This document shows positions 1 through 5,585 of a stretch of DNA of 8,515 nt, one piece after another (position 1 is the stretch's first letter; every line of letters begins with the position of its first letter). The notes below the pieces were generated by a model. It did no database searches. It was not told the DNA's origin and saw only the letters and a list, made by a program, of their open reading frames with translations. This DNA is from SAR202 cluster bacterium (GTDB lineage Bacteria; Chloroflexota; Dehalococcoidia; Lucifugimonadales; UBA1123): positions 1 to 8,515 of the forward strand of contig JASLRP010000168.1 in assembly GCA_030743915.1 (NCBI GenBank), given 5' to 3'. Position numbers and translations under genes: made by a program.

Positions 1-1
1 T

Positions 2-166
2 CTCGCCGATATCGCTGCTCAGGCGGGGTTCGACGTCGTCGGTATCGGCGCCCGAAAGCTGGACCGCAATCGACGCATGATGCCTGTCAGTCGAGTAGCG
101 AACTCCGGGTCGGTCATCGAACGTCGGATGCACGAGGAGCACGTCATCGGTCTGTGGAAGCCCTGA
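2..166 (+). CDS. C-terminal fragment, possibly SAM-dependent methyltransferase
   Basis: This is an open frame running in from the left edge and ending at TGA 164-166, giving 54 residues (starting LADIAAQAGFDVVGIGARKL and ending HEEHVIGLWKP). The segment 'AGFDVV' followed by a short basic stretch and a terminal 'HVIGLWKP' resembles the tail of class I SAM-dependent methyltransferases, which often end in an AGF-V strand and a final 'HV-G---KP' strand. The catalytic and SAM-binding parts lie outside the window, so the family call is tentative. It converges on the MFS gene, whose stop codon at 168-170 lies one base away, leaving no room for a terminator between the two. That this is coding is fairly likely from codon composition and the plausible ending; its function is a guess. 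Confidence 0.5.
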   Translation, partial: LADIAAQAGFDVVGIGARKLDRNRRMMPVSRVANSGSVIERRMHEEHVIGLWKP

Positions 167-167
167 G

Positions 168-1604
168 CTATACGCTCTGCCGCTCTCGCGACAAAACTCG
201 CAGTATCCGAGGCCAGTAGCTGAAGGACACGACCATCGCCGTCAGCGCCAGGAGCGCGGACAGTACGTACAGGTCCCGAAATGCCAACACAAACTCCTGG
301 GTCTCGTCGCCTGCGCCGCCTCTGGCCGACTGTCGCGCTGAGAATATCGCCCCCATGATTGCTACGCTGGAAACGGTGCCCAGGCTGCGAGAGAGTGACA
401 TTATGGCCCCTCCCATGCCCAGCCTGTCGGGCGGGAACGCCCCCATGATGAGGTTGGAGTTGGACGCCTGAAACAGGCCCATTCCGACGCCGGTTGCCAT
501 CATCAGGATGGCGACATCCGCGACGCTGGAATCTACATCCAACGTCGTGAACAATGCCATCGTCAGCGCAGATATCCCCACAGCCGTGGTGATGGTGTAA
601 GAAGGGTGCATCCTGTCGGACAACCACCCGCCCACCGGAGCGAAGATGGCGTTGGTGATGGTCATCAGCATGATTACCAGTCCCCAAGTCTGGGCGTTGG
701 CGTTCAGCACGTCAGACATGTAGAAGGGCAGGATGAACCAATTCACGAAGGTTGCCACGAACACCAGGTAGGCCACGATCAACGCAGGGGCCAGGACTCG
801 GTCTTTCAAGAGGGACAGGTCCAGGATGGGACGGGCGACCCTTCTTTCGATCCGCACAAATATCGCGAGGGCGACAATGGCGGCCAGTCCCAACGCGATC
901 ACGTGGGGGAGCGACCAGCCGCTGCGCCCTCCGATGGTCAGGAAAAGGATCAACGACGCCATGCCCACGAACAATACCGCCGCTCCCAGCAAGTCGAAGG
1001 ACGGGCGGACATCAGGTCTCGGACTCTCCCGGAGGGCGACGAGAGTGTAGGCGACTGCCACAAGACACAAGGGAACCCGCGCCAGGAAGATCGACCTCCA
1101 GCCGAATGAGTCCACCAGCAACCCGCCGCCCAGAGACCCGGCGATCATCCCCAGGGTCCCGAGACCCGCCATGATTCCCAGAGCGCGCCCCCGGCGATGG
1201 GCCGGAAATAGCTGAGTGACGATGGCCGGAGCCGACACCAGAATCAGGCCGTTGCCCACCGCCTGAGTCACGCGCAGACCCAGCACCAGCGGCAGGCCCG
1301 GAGCGATGCCTATCAGGAACACGGCCAGCGTGTAAGCCAGCAGCCCGATTACGTACACTCGCTTGAGGCCATACACATCCCCGGTTCCGCCGAGACCCAG
1401 TCCCATTCCCGTGGTGGAGCCAACGTAGAGGATGATTATCCACTGGATGGTCTCCAGGTCGGTGCCCAGATTTTCGGTGATGTCTGGCAGGGCCACATTC
1501 ACCGTGATGTCCAGCGCTGTCAGGAACATCCCGGCAGCGGCGGCAACCAGTCCTGCCCACATGCGGGCTGTGCTGGGCTCTTGGATTTCAGAGGGCGCGG
1601 TCAA
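168..1604 (-). CDS. MFS drug exporter, DHA2 (EmrB/QacA-like), 14 helices
   Basis: A 478-residue inner-membrane proton-coupled antiporter of the DHA2 type; the substrate cannot be read from sequence. About 14 hydrophobic helices lie between residues 16 and 463. Helix 1 carries the DHA2 motif LDITVNVALPDI (31-42). Motif A is GGTGDVYGLKRV (72-83, Asp76, KR81-82), motif B RVTQAVGNG (111-119), and motif C is the Gly-rich stretch 156-162 followed by GWRSIF (168-173). The usual Asn in the following 'INVP' is replaced (LARVP). Length is normal for the family. The start used is TTG at 1604, because an in-frame stop lies six codons upstream; ATG at 1562 (residue 15, just before helix 1) is the alternative. 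Neither has a strong Shine-Dalgarno. It is transcribed divergently from the amidase, which may mean joint regulation. No regulator gene is adjacent. Confidence 0.93.
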   Translation of the reverse strand: MTAPSEIQEPSTARMWAGLVAAAAGMFLTALDITVNVALPDITENLGTDLETIQWIIILYVGSTTGMGLGLGGTGDVYGLKRVYVIGLLAYTLAVFLIGIAPGLPLVLGLRVTQAVGNGLILVSAPAIVTQLFPAHRRGRALGIMAGLGTLGMIAGSLGGGLLVDSFGWRSIFLARVPLCLVAVAYTLVALRESPRPDVRPSFDLLGAAVLFVGMASLILFLTIGGRSGWSLPHVIALGLAAIVALAIFVRIERRVARPILDLSLLKDRVLAPALIVAYLVFVATFVNWFILPFYMSDVLNANAQTWGLVIMLMTITNAIFAPVGGWLSDRMHPSYTITTAVGISALTMALFTTLDVDSSVADVAILMMATGVGMGLFQASNSNLIMGAFPPDRLGMGGAIMSLSRSLGTVSSVAIMGAIFSARQSARGGAGDETQEFVLAFRDLYVLSALLALTAMVVSFSYWPRILRVLSRERQSV

Positions 1605-1644
1605 AGTATCGGCAAACTCTCAGGACAGCGGTCAGATTTCGTGC

Positions 1645-1650
1645 ATTATA
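1645..1650 (-). promoter_or_regulatory. Candidate -10 box for the DHA2 MFS gene
   Basis: On the minus strand this is a perfect TATAAT, placing a start site near 1638 and a leader of about 35 nt before the TTG at 1604. The hexamer 17 bp upstream (CGCCGA) is a poor -35 box, so the promoter may be weak or activator-dependent. It lies about 30 bp from the oppositely directed amidase promoter. Confidence 0.4.
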
Positions 1651-1680
1651 TTCCTAATTGGCACGCATCGGCGCTGGTAG

Positions 1681-1709
1681 TTGGCAGACTTTCGACGGCG
1701 TGACATAAT
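1681..1709 (+). promoter_or_regulatory. Sigma70-type promoter of the amidase gene
   Basis: TTGGCA (1681-1686) and CATAAT (1704-1709) are each 5/6 matches to the sigma70 boxes with an ideal 17-bp spacer. Transcription would start near 1716, giving a leader of about 30 nt. A small inverted repeat, CGGG-6-CCCG, covers 1711-1724 at the expected start site and could be an operator, though it is short enough to be chance. Confidence 0.55.
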
Positions 1710-1734
1710 TCGGGCGTGAACCCGTAATCATCAT

Positions 1735-1741
1735 GGAGGAA
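1735..1741 (+). promoter_or_regulatory. Strong RBS deciding the amidase TTG start
   Basis: GGAGGAA lies 4 nt before TTG at 1746. The only nearby ATG (1733) is out of frame and overlaps this site, so the TTG is the start. Confidence 0.75.
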
Positions 1742-1745
1742 CGCA

Positions 1746-3179
1746 TTGCCAAACATCGACGAGAATCTTGCCTTCGCCCCCGCGACAGAGCTTCGAGAGC
1801 TTATCGCAGACAAGAAAGTGTCGCCTGTCGAGATTACTCAGCTATACCTGGACCGCATAGATCGTCTTGATCCCCAACTCAACTCCTACCTGACCGTCAC
1901 GTCGGAGATTGCCCTGGAAGCCGCTCGAAAAGCAGAGCAAGCAGTGACCGATGGAGACGATCTTGGCCCCCTGCATGGCATACCCATATCCATAAAAGAC
2001 CTTCAGATGACCAAGGGCGTCCGCACCACCGGAGGTTCGCTGGCCTACACGGACCGGATTCCCGACGCCGACTGCGCCGTGGTCGAGCGGGTCCTGGCGG
2101 CGGGAGCCGTAATGCTGGGCAAGACTAACTCTCCTGAGTTTGGCCTGTTGGGCGCCAATGAGAACCGACTGGGCGAGCCGTGCCGCAACCCTTGGAACCC
2201 GGGGCGCACCTCCGGCGGCTCCAGTGGCGGCGCCGGAGCGTCCATCGTTGCCGGCCTGACCTCGCTGGCCACCGGAGGCGATGGCGGAGGTTCCATCAGG
2301 ATACCGGCGTCTTTCAACGGGACATACGGTATCAAACCCACACAGGGCCGCGTCTCCAGCTTTTCGGGCGTCGATGCGCCTCCGGCAGGCAATTACACCA
2401 GCCAGCAGGGGCCTCTGACCCGCACAGTTCGGGACTCGGCGCTGCTCCTCCAGGTGGTGGCCGGATACGATCCCCGCGACCCAGGTTCTCTGCGCGCTCC
2501 GACTCCTGACTTCGAGGCCGCTGTCGATCGGGGCATTGAGGGGATACGCGTCGGGTACAGTCCCGACTACGGCTACGGCGCCGTCGATCCCGAGGTGGCC
2601 CAGATTTCTGAGAAGGCCGCCAATGTCTTCGCCGAGCTTGGATGCTCCGTCGAGGAGTCAGACCTGAAGCTGGAGGGAGCTTTTGACACCTGGTTCACGT
2701 TCTTTAGCGCCAACGGATACCTTAGTCAGGGGCACCTGCTGGACGACCCAGAAGACCCCCTTAGCTGGTACGGTCGCTGGGCCATTGAGGCAGGATCGAA
2801 GGTCACGGGAGCGCAGTACGCAAAGGCGGTCGGGGAGCGAGACCGGATGCTCCAGCAGTTCGCAGACCAGTTCGAGAAGTACGACGTTCTGCTGTCTCCG
2901 ACGATGGCAGTCACCGCCTTCTCCACAGAGGAGTATCCGCAGAAGATCGACGGTCAGGACCCGTATCCCAGCCCAGCCTGGGGATTCCTGCCCTTCACCC
3001 ATCCGATCAACACCATTGGTCACACCGCCGCCAGCATCCCCTGCGGCTTCGACTCCGACGGAATGCCCGTGGGTCTGCACATAGTAGGACGCCACGGCGA
3101 CGAGGAGACAGTCCTGGCCGTCAGCGCGGCCTTCGAGACGGCACACCCGTGGATTCAGCACCGTCCGCAGGTGAGCTAG
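1746..3179 (+). CDS. Amidase-signature family hydrolase
   Basis: A 477-residue cytoplasmic serine amidase of the amidase-signature superfamily, which hydrolyses carboxamide bonds. The Ser-cisSer-Lys triad is visible: Lys84 in PISIKD, cis-Ser159 in GRTSGGSSGG and nucleophile Ser183 in GGDGGGSIRIPA. The spacings (Lys to nucleophile 99, cis-Ser to nucleophile 24) equal those of GatA and FAAH. The oxyanion-loop Gly/Asp run is GGDGGG (177-182). The C-terminal part (from about 395) has the family's usual helix and ending, with 'SIPCGF-SDGMPVGLHIVG' like GatA. No gatB or gatC lies nearby and the substrate-pocket region is unlike GatA, so tRNA amidation is unlikely; a catabolic amidase is the better reading. 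No signal peptide. Start TTG 1746, chosen on the strong RBS. It has its own promoter and is followed by a heptamer array and a hairpin repeat. Confidence 0.95.
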   Translation: MPNIDENLAFAPATELRELIADKKVSPVEITQLYLDRIDRLDPQLNSYLTVTSEIALEAARKAEQAVTDGDDLGPLHGIPISIKDLQMTKGVRTTGGSLAYTDRIPDADCAVVERVLAAGAVMLGKTNSPEFGLLGANENRLGEPCRNPWNPGRTSGGSSGGAGASIVAGLTSLATGGDGGGSIRIPASFNGTYGIKPTQGRVSSFSGVDAPPAGNYTSQQGPLTRTVRDSALLLQVVAGYDPRDPGSLRAPTPDFEAAVDRGIEGIRVGYSPDYGYGAVDPEVAQISEKAANVFAELGCSVEESDLKLEGAFDTWFTFFSANGYLSQGHLLDDPEDPLSWYGRWAIEAGSKVTGAQYAKAVGERDRMLQQFADQFEKYDVLLSPTMAVTAFSTEEYPQKIDGQDPYPSPAWGFLPFTHPINTIGHTAASIPCGFDSDGMPVGLHIVGRHGDEETVLAVSAAFETAHPWIQHRPQVS

Positions 3180-3190
3180 GGGCGACGAGG

Positions 3191-3242
3191 TATCAGGGTT
3201 CAGGTTTTCAGGTGTCAGGGGAGCGGGGCTGTCAGCAATCAG
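3191..3242 (+). repeat. TCAG-heptamer array after the amidase gene
   Basis: Iterated units of the form NNTCAGG start 11 bp after the amidase stop: TATCAGG (3191), GTTCAGG (3198), an 8-mer TTTTCAGG (3205) and TGTCAGG (3213). After a short G-rich gap come TGTCAGC (3229) and AATCAG (3236-3241). A 36-bp core (3207-3242) recurs in inverted orientation at 5535-5568. It resembles the heptanucleotide short tandem repeats known from cyanobacterial intergenic DNA. No coding potential. Confidence 0.75.
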
Positions 3243-3246
3243 AAAC

Positions 3247-3338
3247 GCCACTCTGAGCGGAGTGAAGAGTCTGGTCGCGAGCAGGACTAGCGTCGCTTTG
3301 CGTGAATCCAGATGCTTCGCTCAAGCTCAGCATTGCGA
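3247..3338 (+). repeat. Hairpin repeat, copy A
   Basis: An imperfect palindrome: left arm 3247-3274 (GCCACTCTGAGC ... GTCTGG) pairs with right arm 3308-3336 (CCAGATGCTTCGC ... GCTCAGCATTGC) around a loop of about 33 bp. Copies B and C elsewhere in the window share the sequence. It lies between two convergent genes, 67 bp after the amidase stop and 5 bp from the stop of the Cys-rich gene. There is no adjoining T-run, so it is not a standard intrinsic terminator, although it could form a 3'-end RNA hairpin for both. Confidence 0.8.
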
Positions 3339-3343
3339 GGGCG

Positions 3344-3715
3344 TCACGCTTCGAGGGCGATCTTGCGCACGGGGCCGTCTGGTCGGTACTCGTCGAGGAT
3401 GGCGGTGGTCTCTTGAGACAGGGCCTCGCCGCTCTCTCGCTGTTTGGCGAGAAGGTCTAGGGAAAAATCGGATAGAGCAGGCTTGATCCTCAACTCCTCG
3501 GGCATGTAGCGCATGCAGCGGCGCATCATCACCTGGGCCGGGCGGTTGGTCTTCTCGGTGCATCCATAGGCGAAGGGGCACATGTAGGCGTAGCACTTGG
3601 TCGTTTCGCGATAAATGGGCGGCACCCGACTCGTGGATGGCGGCATGTGCGTGGTGAGAAACTCCTCCAGAGGCTTGTCCAACTGTGAAGGCAGAGGGCT
3701 GGAGTTTCGATGCAT
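3344..3715 (-). CDS. Small Cys-rich protein of unknown function
   Basis: I do not recognise this 123-residue protein. Four cysteines sit in its middle (41, 46, 52 and 67; spacing C-x4-C-x5-C-x14-C), the core reading CYAYMCPFAYGC. That could bind zinc or an Fe-S cluster, but this is inference. The C-terminal half is charged and helical (about 78-123); no signal peptide or membrane helix. The start chosen is ATG 3715, preceded by GGAGAAGGG with AAGGG 7 nt upstream. The frame stays open to a TTG at 3838 (164 residues); ATG codons at 3748 and 3739 are other options. The upstream extension looks less protein-like and lacks a clear RBS for the TTG. The gene stands alone on the minus strand between hairpin repeats A and B. 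The other-strand and other-frame readings are less plausible because they lack the coherent acidic/hydrophobic pattern seen here. Confidence 0.65.
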   Translation of the reverse strand: MHRNSSPLPSQLDKPLEEFLTTHMPPSTSRVPPIYRETTKCYAYMCPFAYGCTEKTNRPAQVMMRRCMRYMPEELRIKPALSDFSLDLLAKQRESGEALSQETTAILDEYRPDGPVRKIALEA

Positions 3716-3862
3716 AGCGTAACCCTTCTCCGTGTTCATCGTCTGCATCGACGCTGTCCCACACCGATACAGAGCAACTGCGAGGTCTCGTCCAGGGGAG
3801 TTGGCGTTCAGGCATGTTCGATACTCGAATGCCAACAAATGTGCTGAACAAAGACTAAATTC

Positions 3863-3891
3863 TTTCTAAGAAAATAGCAATGCTTATTCAA
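3863..3891 (-). promoter_or_regulatory. Candidate promoter of the Cys-rich gene
   Basis: Minus-strand TTGAAT (3891-3886) and TAGAAA (3868-3863) have a 17-bp spacer in an AT-rich island. The start site would be near 3856. That leaves an 18-nt leader for the TTG start at 3838, or about 140 nt for the preferred ATG at 3715. The -10 match is only 4/6. Confidence 0.3.
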
Positions 3892-3955
3892 GGGGTTTCA
3901 GGTCGAGTTTTCTGAGCATGTTAGAGGCCAGTGGGTCTGAACATGCGGCCACACA

Positions 3956-4051
3956 TCGCGATGCTGAGTCTGGGCGAAGCATCTGGTTGACACTTGAGCA
4001 ACCGCTGTCCTGCTGACGACCAAACCCTTCGATTGCGATCTCAGCGTGGCG
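3956..4051 (-). repeat. Hairpin repeat, copy B
   Basis: Read on the minus strand it starts 18 bp after the MFS stop. Its left arm is 4051-4014 and its right arm 3986-3956, beginning CCAGATGCTTCGC exactly as in copy A. The right arm matches copy A at 27 of 31 positions, and the left 38 bp match copy C at 33 of 38. The loop shares AGCAGGAC with copy A. Confidence 0.8.
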
Positions 4052-4069
4052 TGTCCCCACACTCGACAC

Positions 4070-5311
4070 CTAATCCACTCGCATGTGTCGAATCGTCGGA
4101 CTCAGCGCTCCCAGCCAGACCACCACCGCCAGCATCAGCAGCGAGCCTGCGGTTATTGAGATCGGCCAGCTATACAGGTCTGCCAAGATGCTCAGCGGCA
4201 GCGCGCCGAGGTAGTGCAGCGCCGCGCTTATCAGCATCAAGCTCATTACTCGGCCCCTCATGGCCGGCGGCGTGGATAGTTGAAGCACCGTCGTCATCAC
4301 CGATATGAACCCGGCGAAGCCCATGCCCACGAAGAACATGATCGCCAGTGAGACCAGATACCAGGTTGACCAAGCCAGCAACAACAAAGAGGCTCCGAAC
4401 AGGGTGATTGTGCCCAGAAGGAGCCAGTTTTTGTGGCGCGAGTTGCCCAACGCCGCCAGAGCAAGGTTGCCGACCAGGGAACCGGCTCCCGACGCTGACA
4501 GCAGCAGCCCCGCTCCCGCGGCATCAAGGCTCAGGACGTCCTTGGCGAAGGCGGGGAGTATCTGTAAGTAGGCCGCGCCGAACAGCCCGAAGGCAAAACC
4601 CATGCCCACGATGCTGAATACTACTGGCGTCCGAGCGGTGAATTTCAACCCATCCATCAGGTTGCCCAGGACGTTGGCTTCGGCGGCTGAATCGTGAGAT
4701 CGAACTTTTTGCATTGTCCAGAGATGGACGACCGTCAGTCCGGAGCAGGCAGCGTTCACATACAACGCTTCGCCGATGCCCGCAAACTCGACGATTACTC
4801 CCGCCACCGATGGGGCGAGGATTCGTGTTCCGTTGAACACTGCCGAGTTGAGAGAGTTGGCGTTCAGAATGTCGTCGCGCTCGACCAAATCGGCGACTAT
4901 CGCCATGCCGGCAGGCATGAGAAAACCTTGAATGGCCCCGAGAATCGTGGCGACGATGTACACGTGCCACATCGTTACTGAATTAGTTATCGTCAGGGTC
5001 GCAAGCAGCACGATAACGAGGGTCACCACCGTCTGACTGATTATCAGAAACTGACGTCGGTCGAGGCGGTCGGCGGCGATTCCGGCAAGGGGCATGAGGA
5101 TGAGGTTGGGCAGTCCGTACAGAAAGATGACCAACCCAAGCTGCGAGCCGGAGTCTGTCAGGTCAAGGACTAGCCATCCCAGGATGAGGAACTGCATCGC
5201 GTAGCCGGACGACTGCCACAGCATGCTGTAGAAGTATTTTCGGAATTCTCCGTGACGCATAGCCACGAACATCTGGAGCTTTGGACTGAGGTTTCCTGTC
5301 CGAGGGACCAA
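4070..5311 (-). CDS. MFS exporter, DHA3/EntS-like, 12 helices
   Basis: A 413-residue inner-membrane transporter of the MFS_3 type (macrolide efflux / enterobactin exporter EntS relatives). About 12 hydrophobic helices lie between residues 31 and 403, with the central cytoplasmic loop near 202-228. Motif A between helices 2 and 3 is GIAADRLDRRQ (77-87, Asp81, RR85-86). The second-half counterpart, PPAMRGRVMSL (349-359), is characteristic of this branch. Its substrate cannot be told; it need not be a drug. The start used is TTG at 5311, the first codon after an in-frame TAA, with a weak AGG 7 nt upstream. ATG at 5272 (residue 14) and 5260 (residue 18) remain possible, since the first 17 residues precede the first conserved segment. 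It is monocistronic as far as can be seen, with repeat C upstream and repeat B just after its stop. Confidence 0.92.
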   Translation of the reverse strand: MVPRTGNLSPKLQMFVAMRHGEFRKYFYSMLWQSSGYAMQFLILGWLVLDLTDSGSQLGLVIFLYGLPNLILMPLAGIAADRLDRRQFLIISQTVVTLVIVLLATLTITNSVTMWHVYIVATILGAIQGFLMPAGMAIVADLVERDDILNANSLNSAVFNGTRILAPSVAGVIVEFAGIGEALYVNAACSGLTVVHLWTMQKVRSHDSAAEANVLGNLMDGLKFTARTPVVFSIVGMGFAFGLFGAAYLQILPAFAKDVLSLDAAGAGLLLSASGAGSLVGNLALAALGNSRHKNWLLLGTITLFGASLLLLAWSTWYLVSLAIMFFVGMGFAGFISVMTTVLQLSTPPAMRGRVMSLMLISAALHYLGALPLSILADLYSWPISITAGSLLMLAVVVWLGALSPTIRHMRVD

Positions 5312-5344
5312 TTAAACGCCTGATCAGATAGAGTTGGACGCGAT

Positions 5345-5371
5345 GTTATATCGGGGCATGGGTAGATGCAA
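5345..5371 (-). promoter_or_regulatory. Candidate promoter of the DHA3-like MFS gene
   Basis: Minus-strand TTGCAT (5371-5366) and TATAAC (5350-5345) are separated by only 15 bp, which is tight. The start site would be near 5338, leaving about 27 nt before the TTG start. Confidence 0.35.
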
Positions 5372-5399
5372 CGGGCGGATTGCCGGACAAAGTAGTTTA

Positions 5400-5469
5400 G
5401 AGGCCTGGTATCAGAGACAACCGTGATCTAATGACGACCAGACCCTTCGACTGTGGTCTCAGGGTGGCG
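5400..5469 (-). repeat. Hairpin repeat, copy C (decayed)
   Basis: The left 38 bp (5469-5432 on the minus strand) match copy B at 33 of 38 positions. The loop resembles B loosely (CAACCG shared) and the right arm is largely lost, with only GAGGCCTGG recognisable. It lies 117 bp after the GGT-family stop and has the same orientation as that gene. Confidence 0.65.
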
Positions 5470-5519
5470 AATAATCAGGTGGATTCATGGTGCGTCACCA
5501 CATAAGAATCGCCCAGGAC

Positions 5520-5577
5520 GCTGATGGCTGAAAGCTGATTGCTGACAGCCTATCCCCTGACACCTGAATATCTGACT
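5520..5577 (-). repeat. GCTGANN heptamer array after the GGT-family gene
   Basis: On the plus strand four tandem 7-mers occupy 5520-5547: GCTGATG, GCTGAAA, GCTGATT, GCTGACA. More TCAG-type units on the opposite strand follow up to 5577. The part 5535-5568 is an inverted copy of 3207-3242, sharing TTCAGGTGTCAGGGG and GGCTGTCAGCAATCAG when read on the minus strand. It starts within about 10 bp of the GGT stop codon (5586-5588). Confidence 0.78.
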
Positions 5578-5585
5578 TCCCGGCG

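Larger units (their letters stand above)
3716..4069. other. Gene-poor stretch with AT-rich island, inverted repeat and repeat B
   Basis: No convincing gene is seen here. 3716-3838 is either leader or an N-terminal extension of the Cys-rich gene. 3839-3890 is clearly more AT-rich than its surroundings and holds a candidate minus-strand promoter. A perfect 7-bp inverted repeat, GCATGTT (3916-3922) with AACATGC (3940-3946), flanks a 17-nt loop and has no T-run. Hairpin repeat B fills 3956-4051. The 61-codon minus-strand frame at 3884-4069 overlaps that repeat and is judged not coding. Confidence 0.5.

Noticed and set aside
1746..3179. Amidase as GatA of the tRNA amidotransferase
   Set aside because: The catalytic spacing is shared by the whole superfamily; there is no gatB or gatC nearby and the region before the C-terminal motif differs from GatA.
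3247..3336. Hairpin A as a bidirectional intrinsic terminator for the convergent genes
   Set aside because: The stem is long and imperfect with a loop of about 33 bp and lacks a T-run on either strand, so it was listed as a repeat rather than a terminator.
3327..3851. 174-codon minus-strand frame overlapping the Cys-rich gene
   Set aside because: Composition (many His, Arg, Pro, Ser) is typical of an out-of-frame shadow, and it runs into hairpin repeat A. The neighbouring frame has a more protein-like pattern and a better RBS.
3884..4069. 61-codon minus-strand frame starting GTG right after the MFS stop
   Set aside because: It covers hairpin repeat B, has no RBS or recognisable product, and the repeat explains its sequence.
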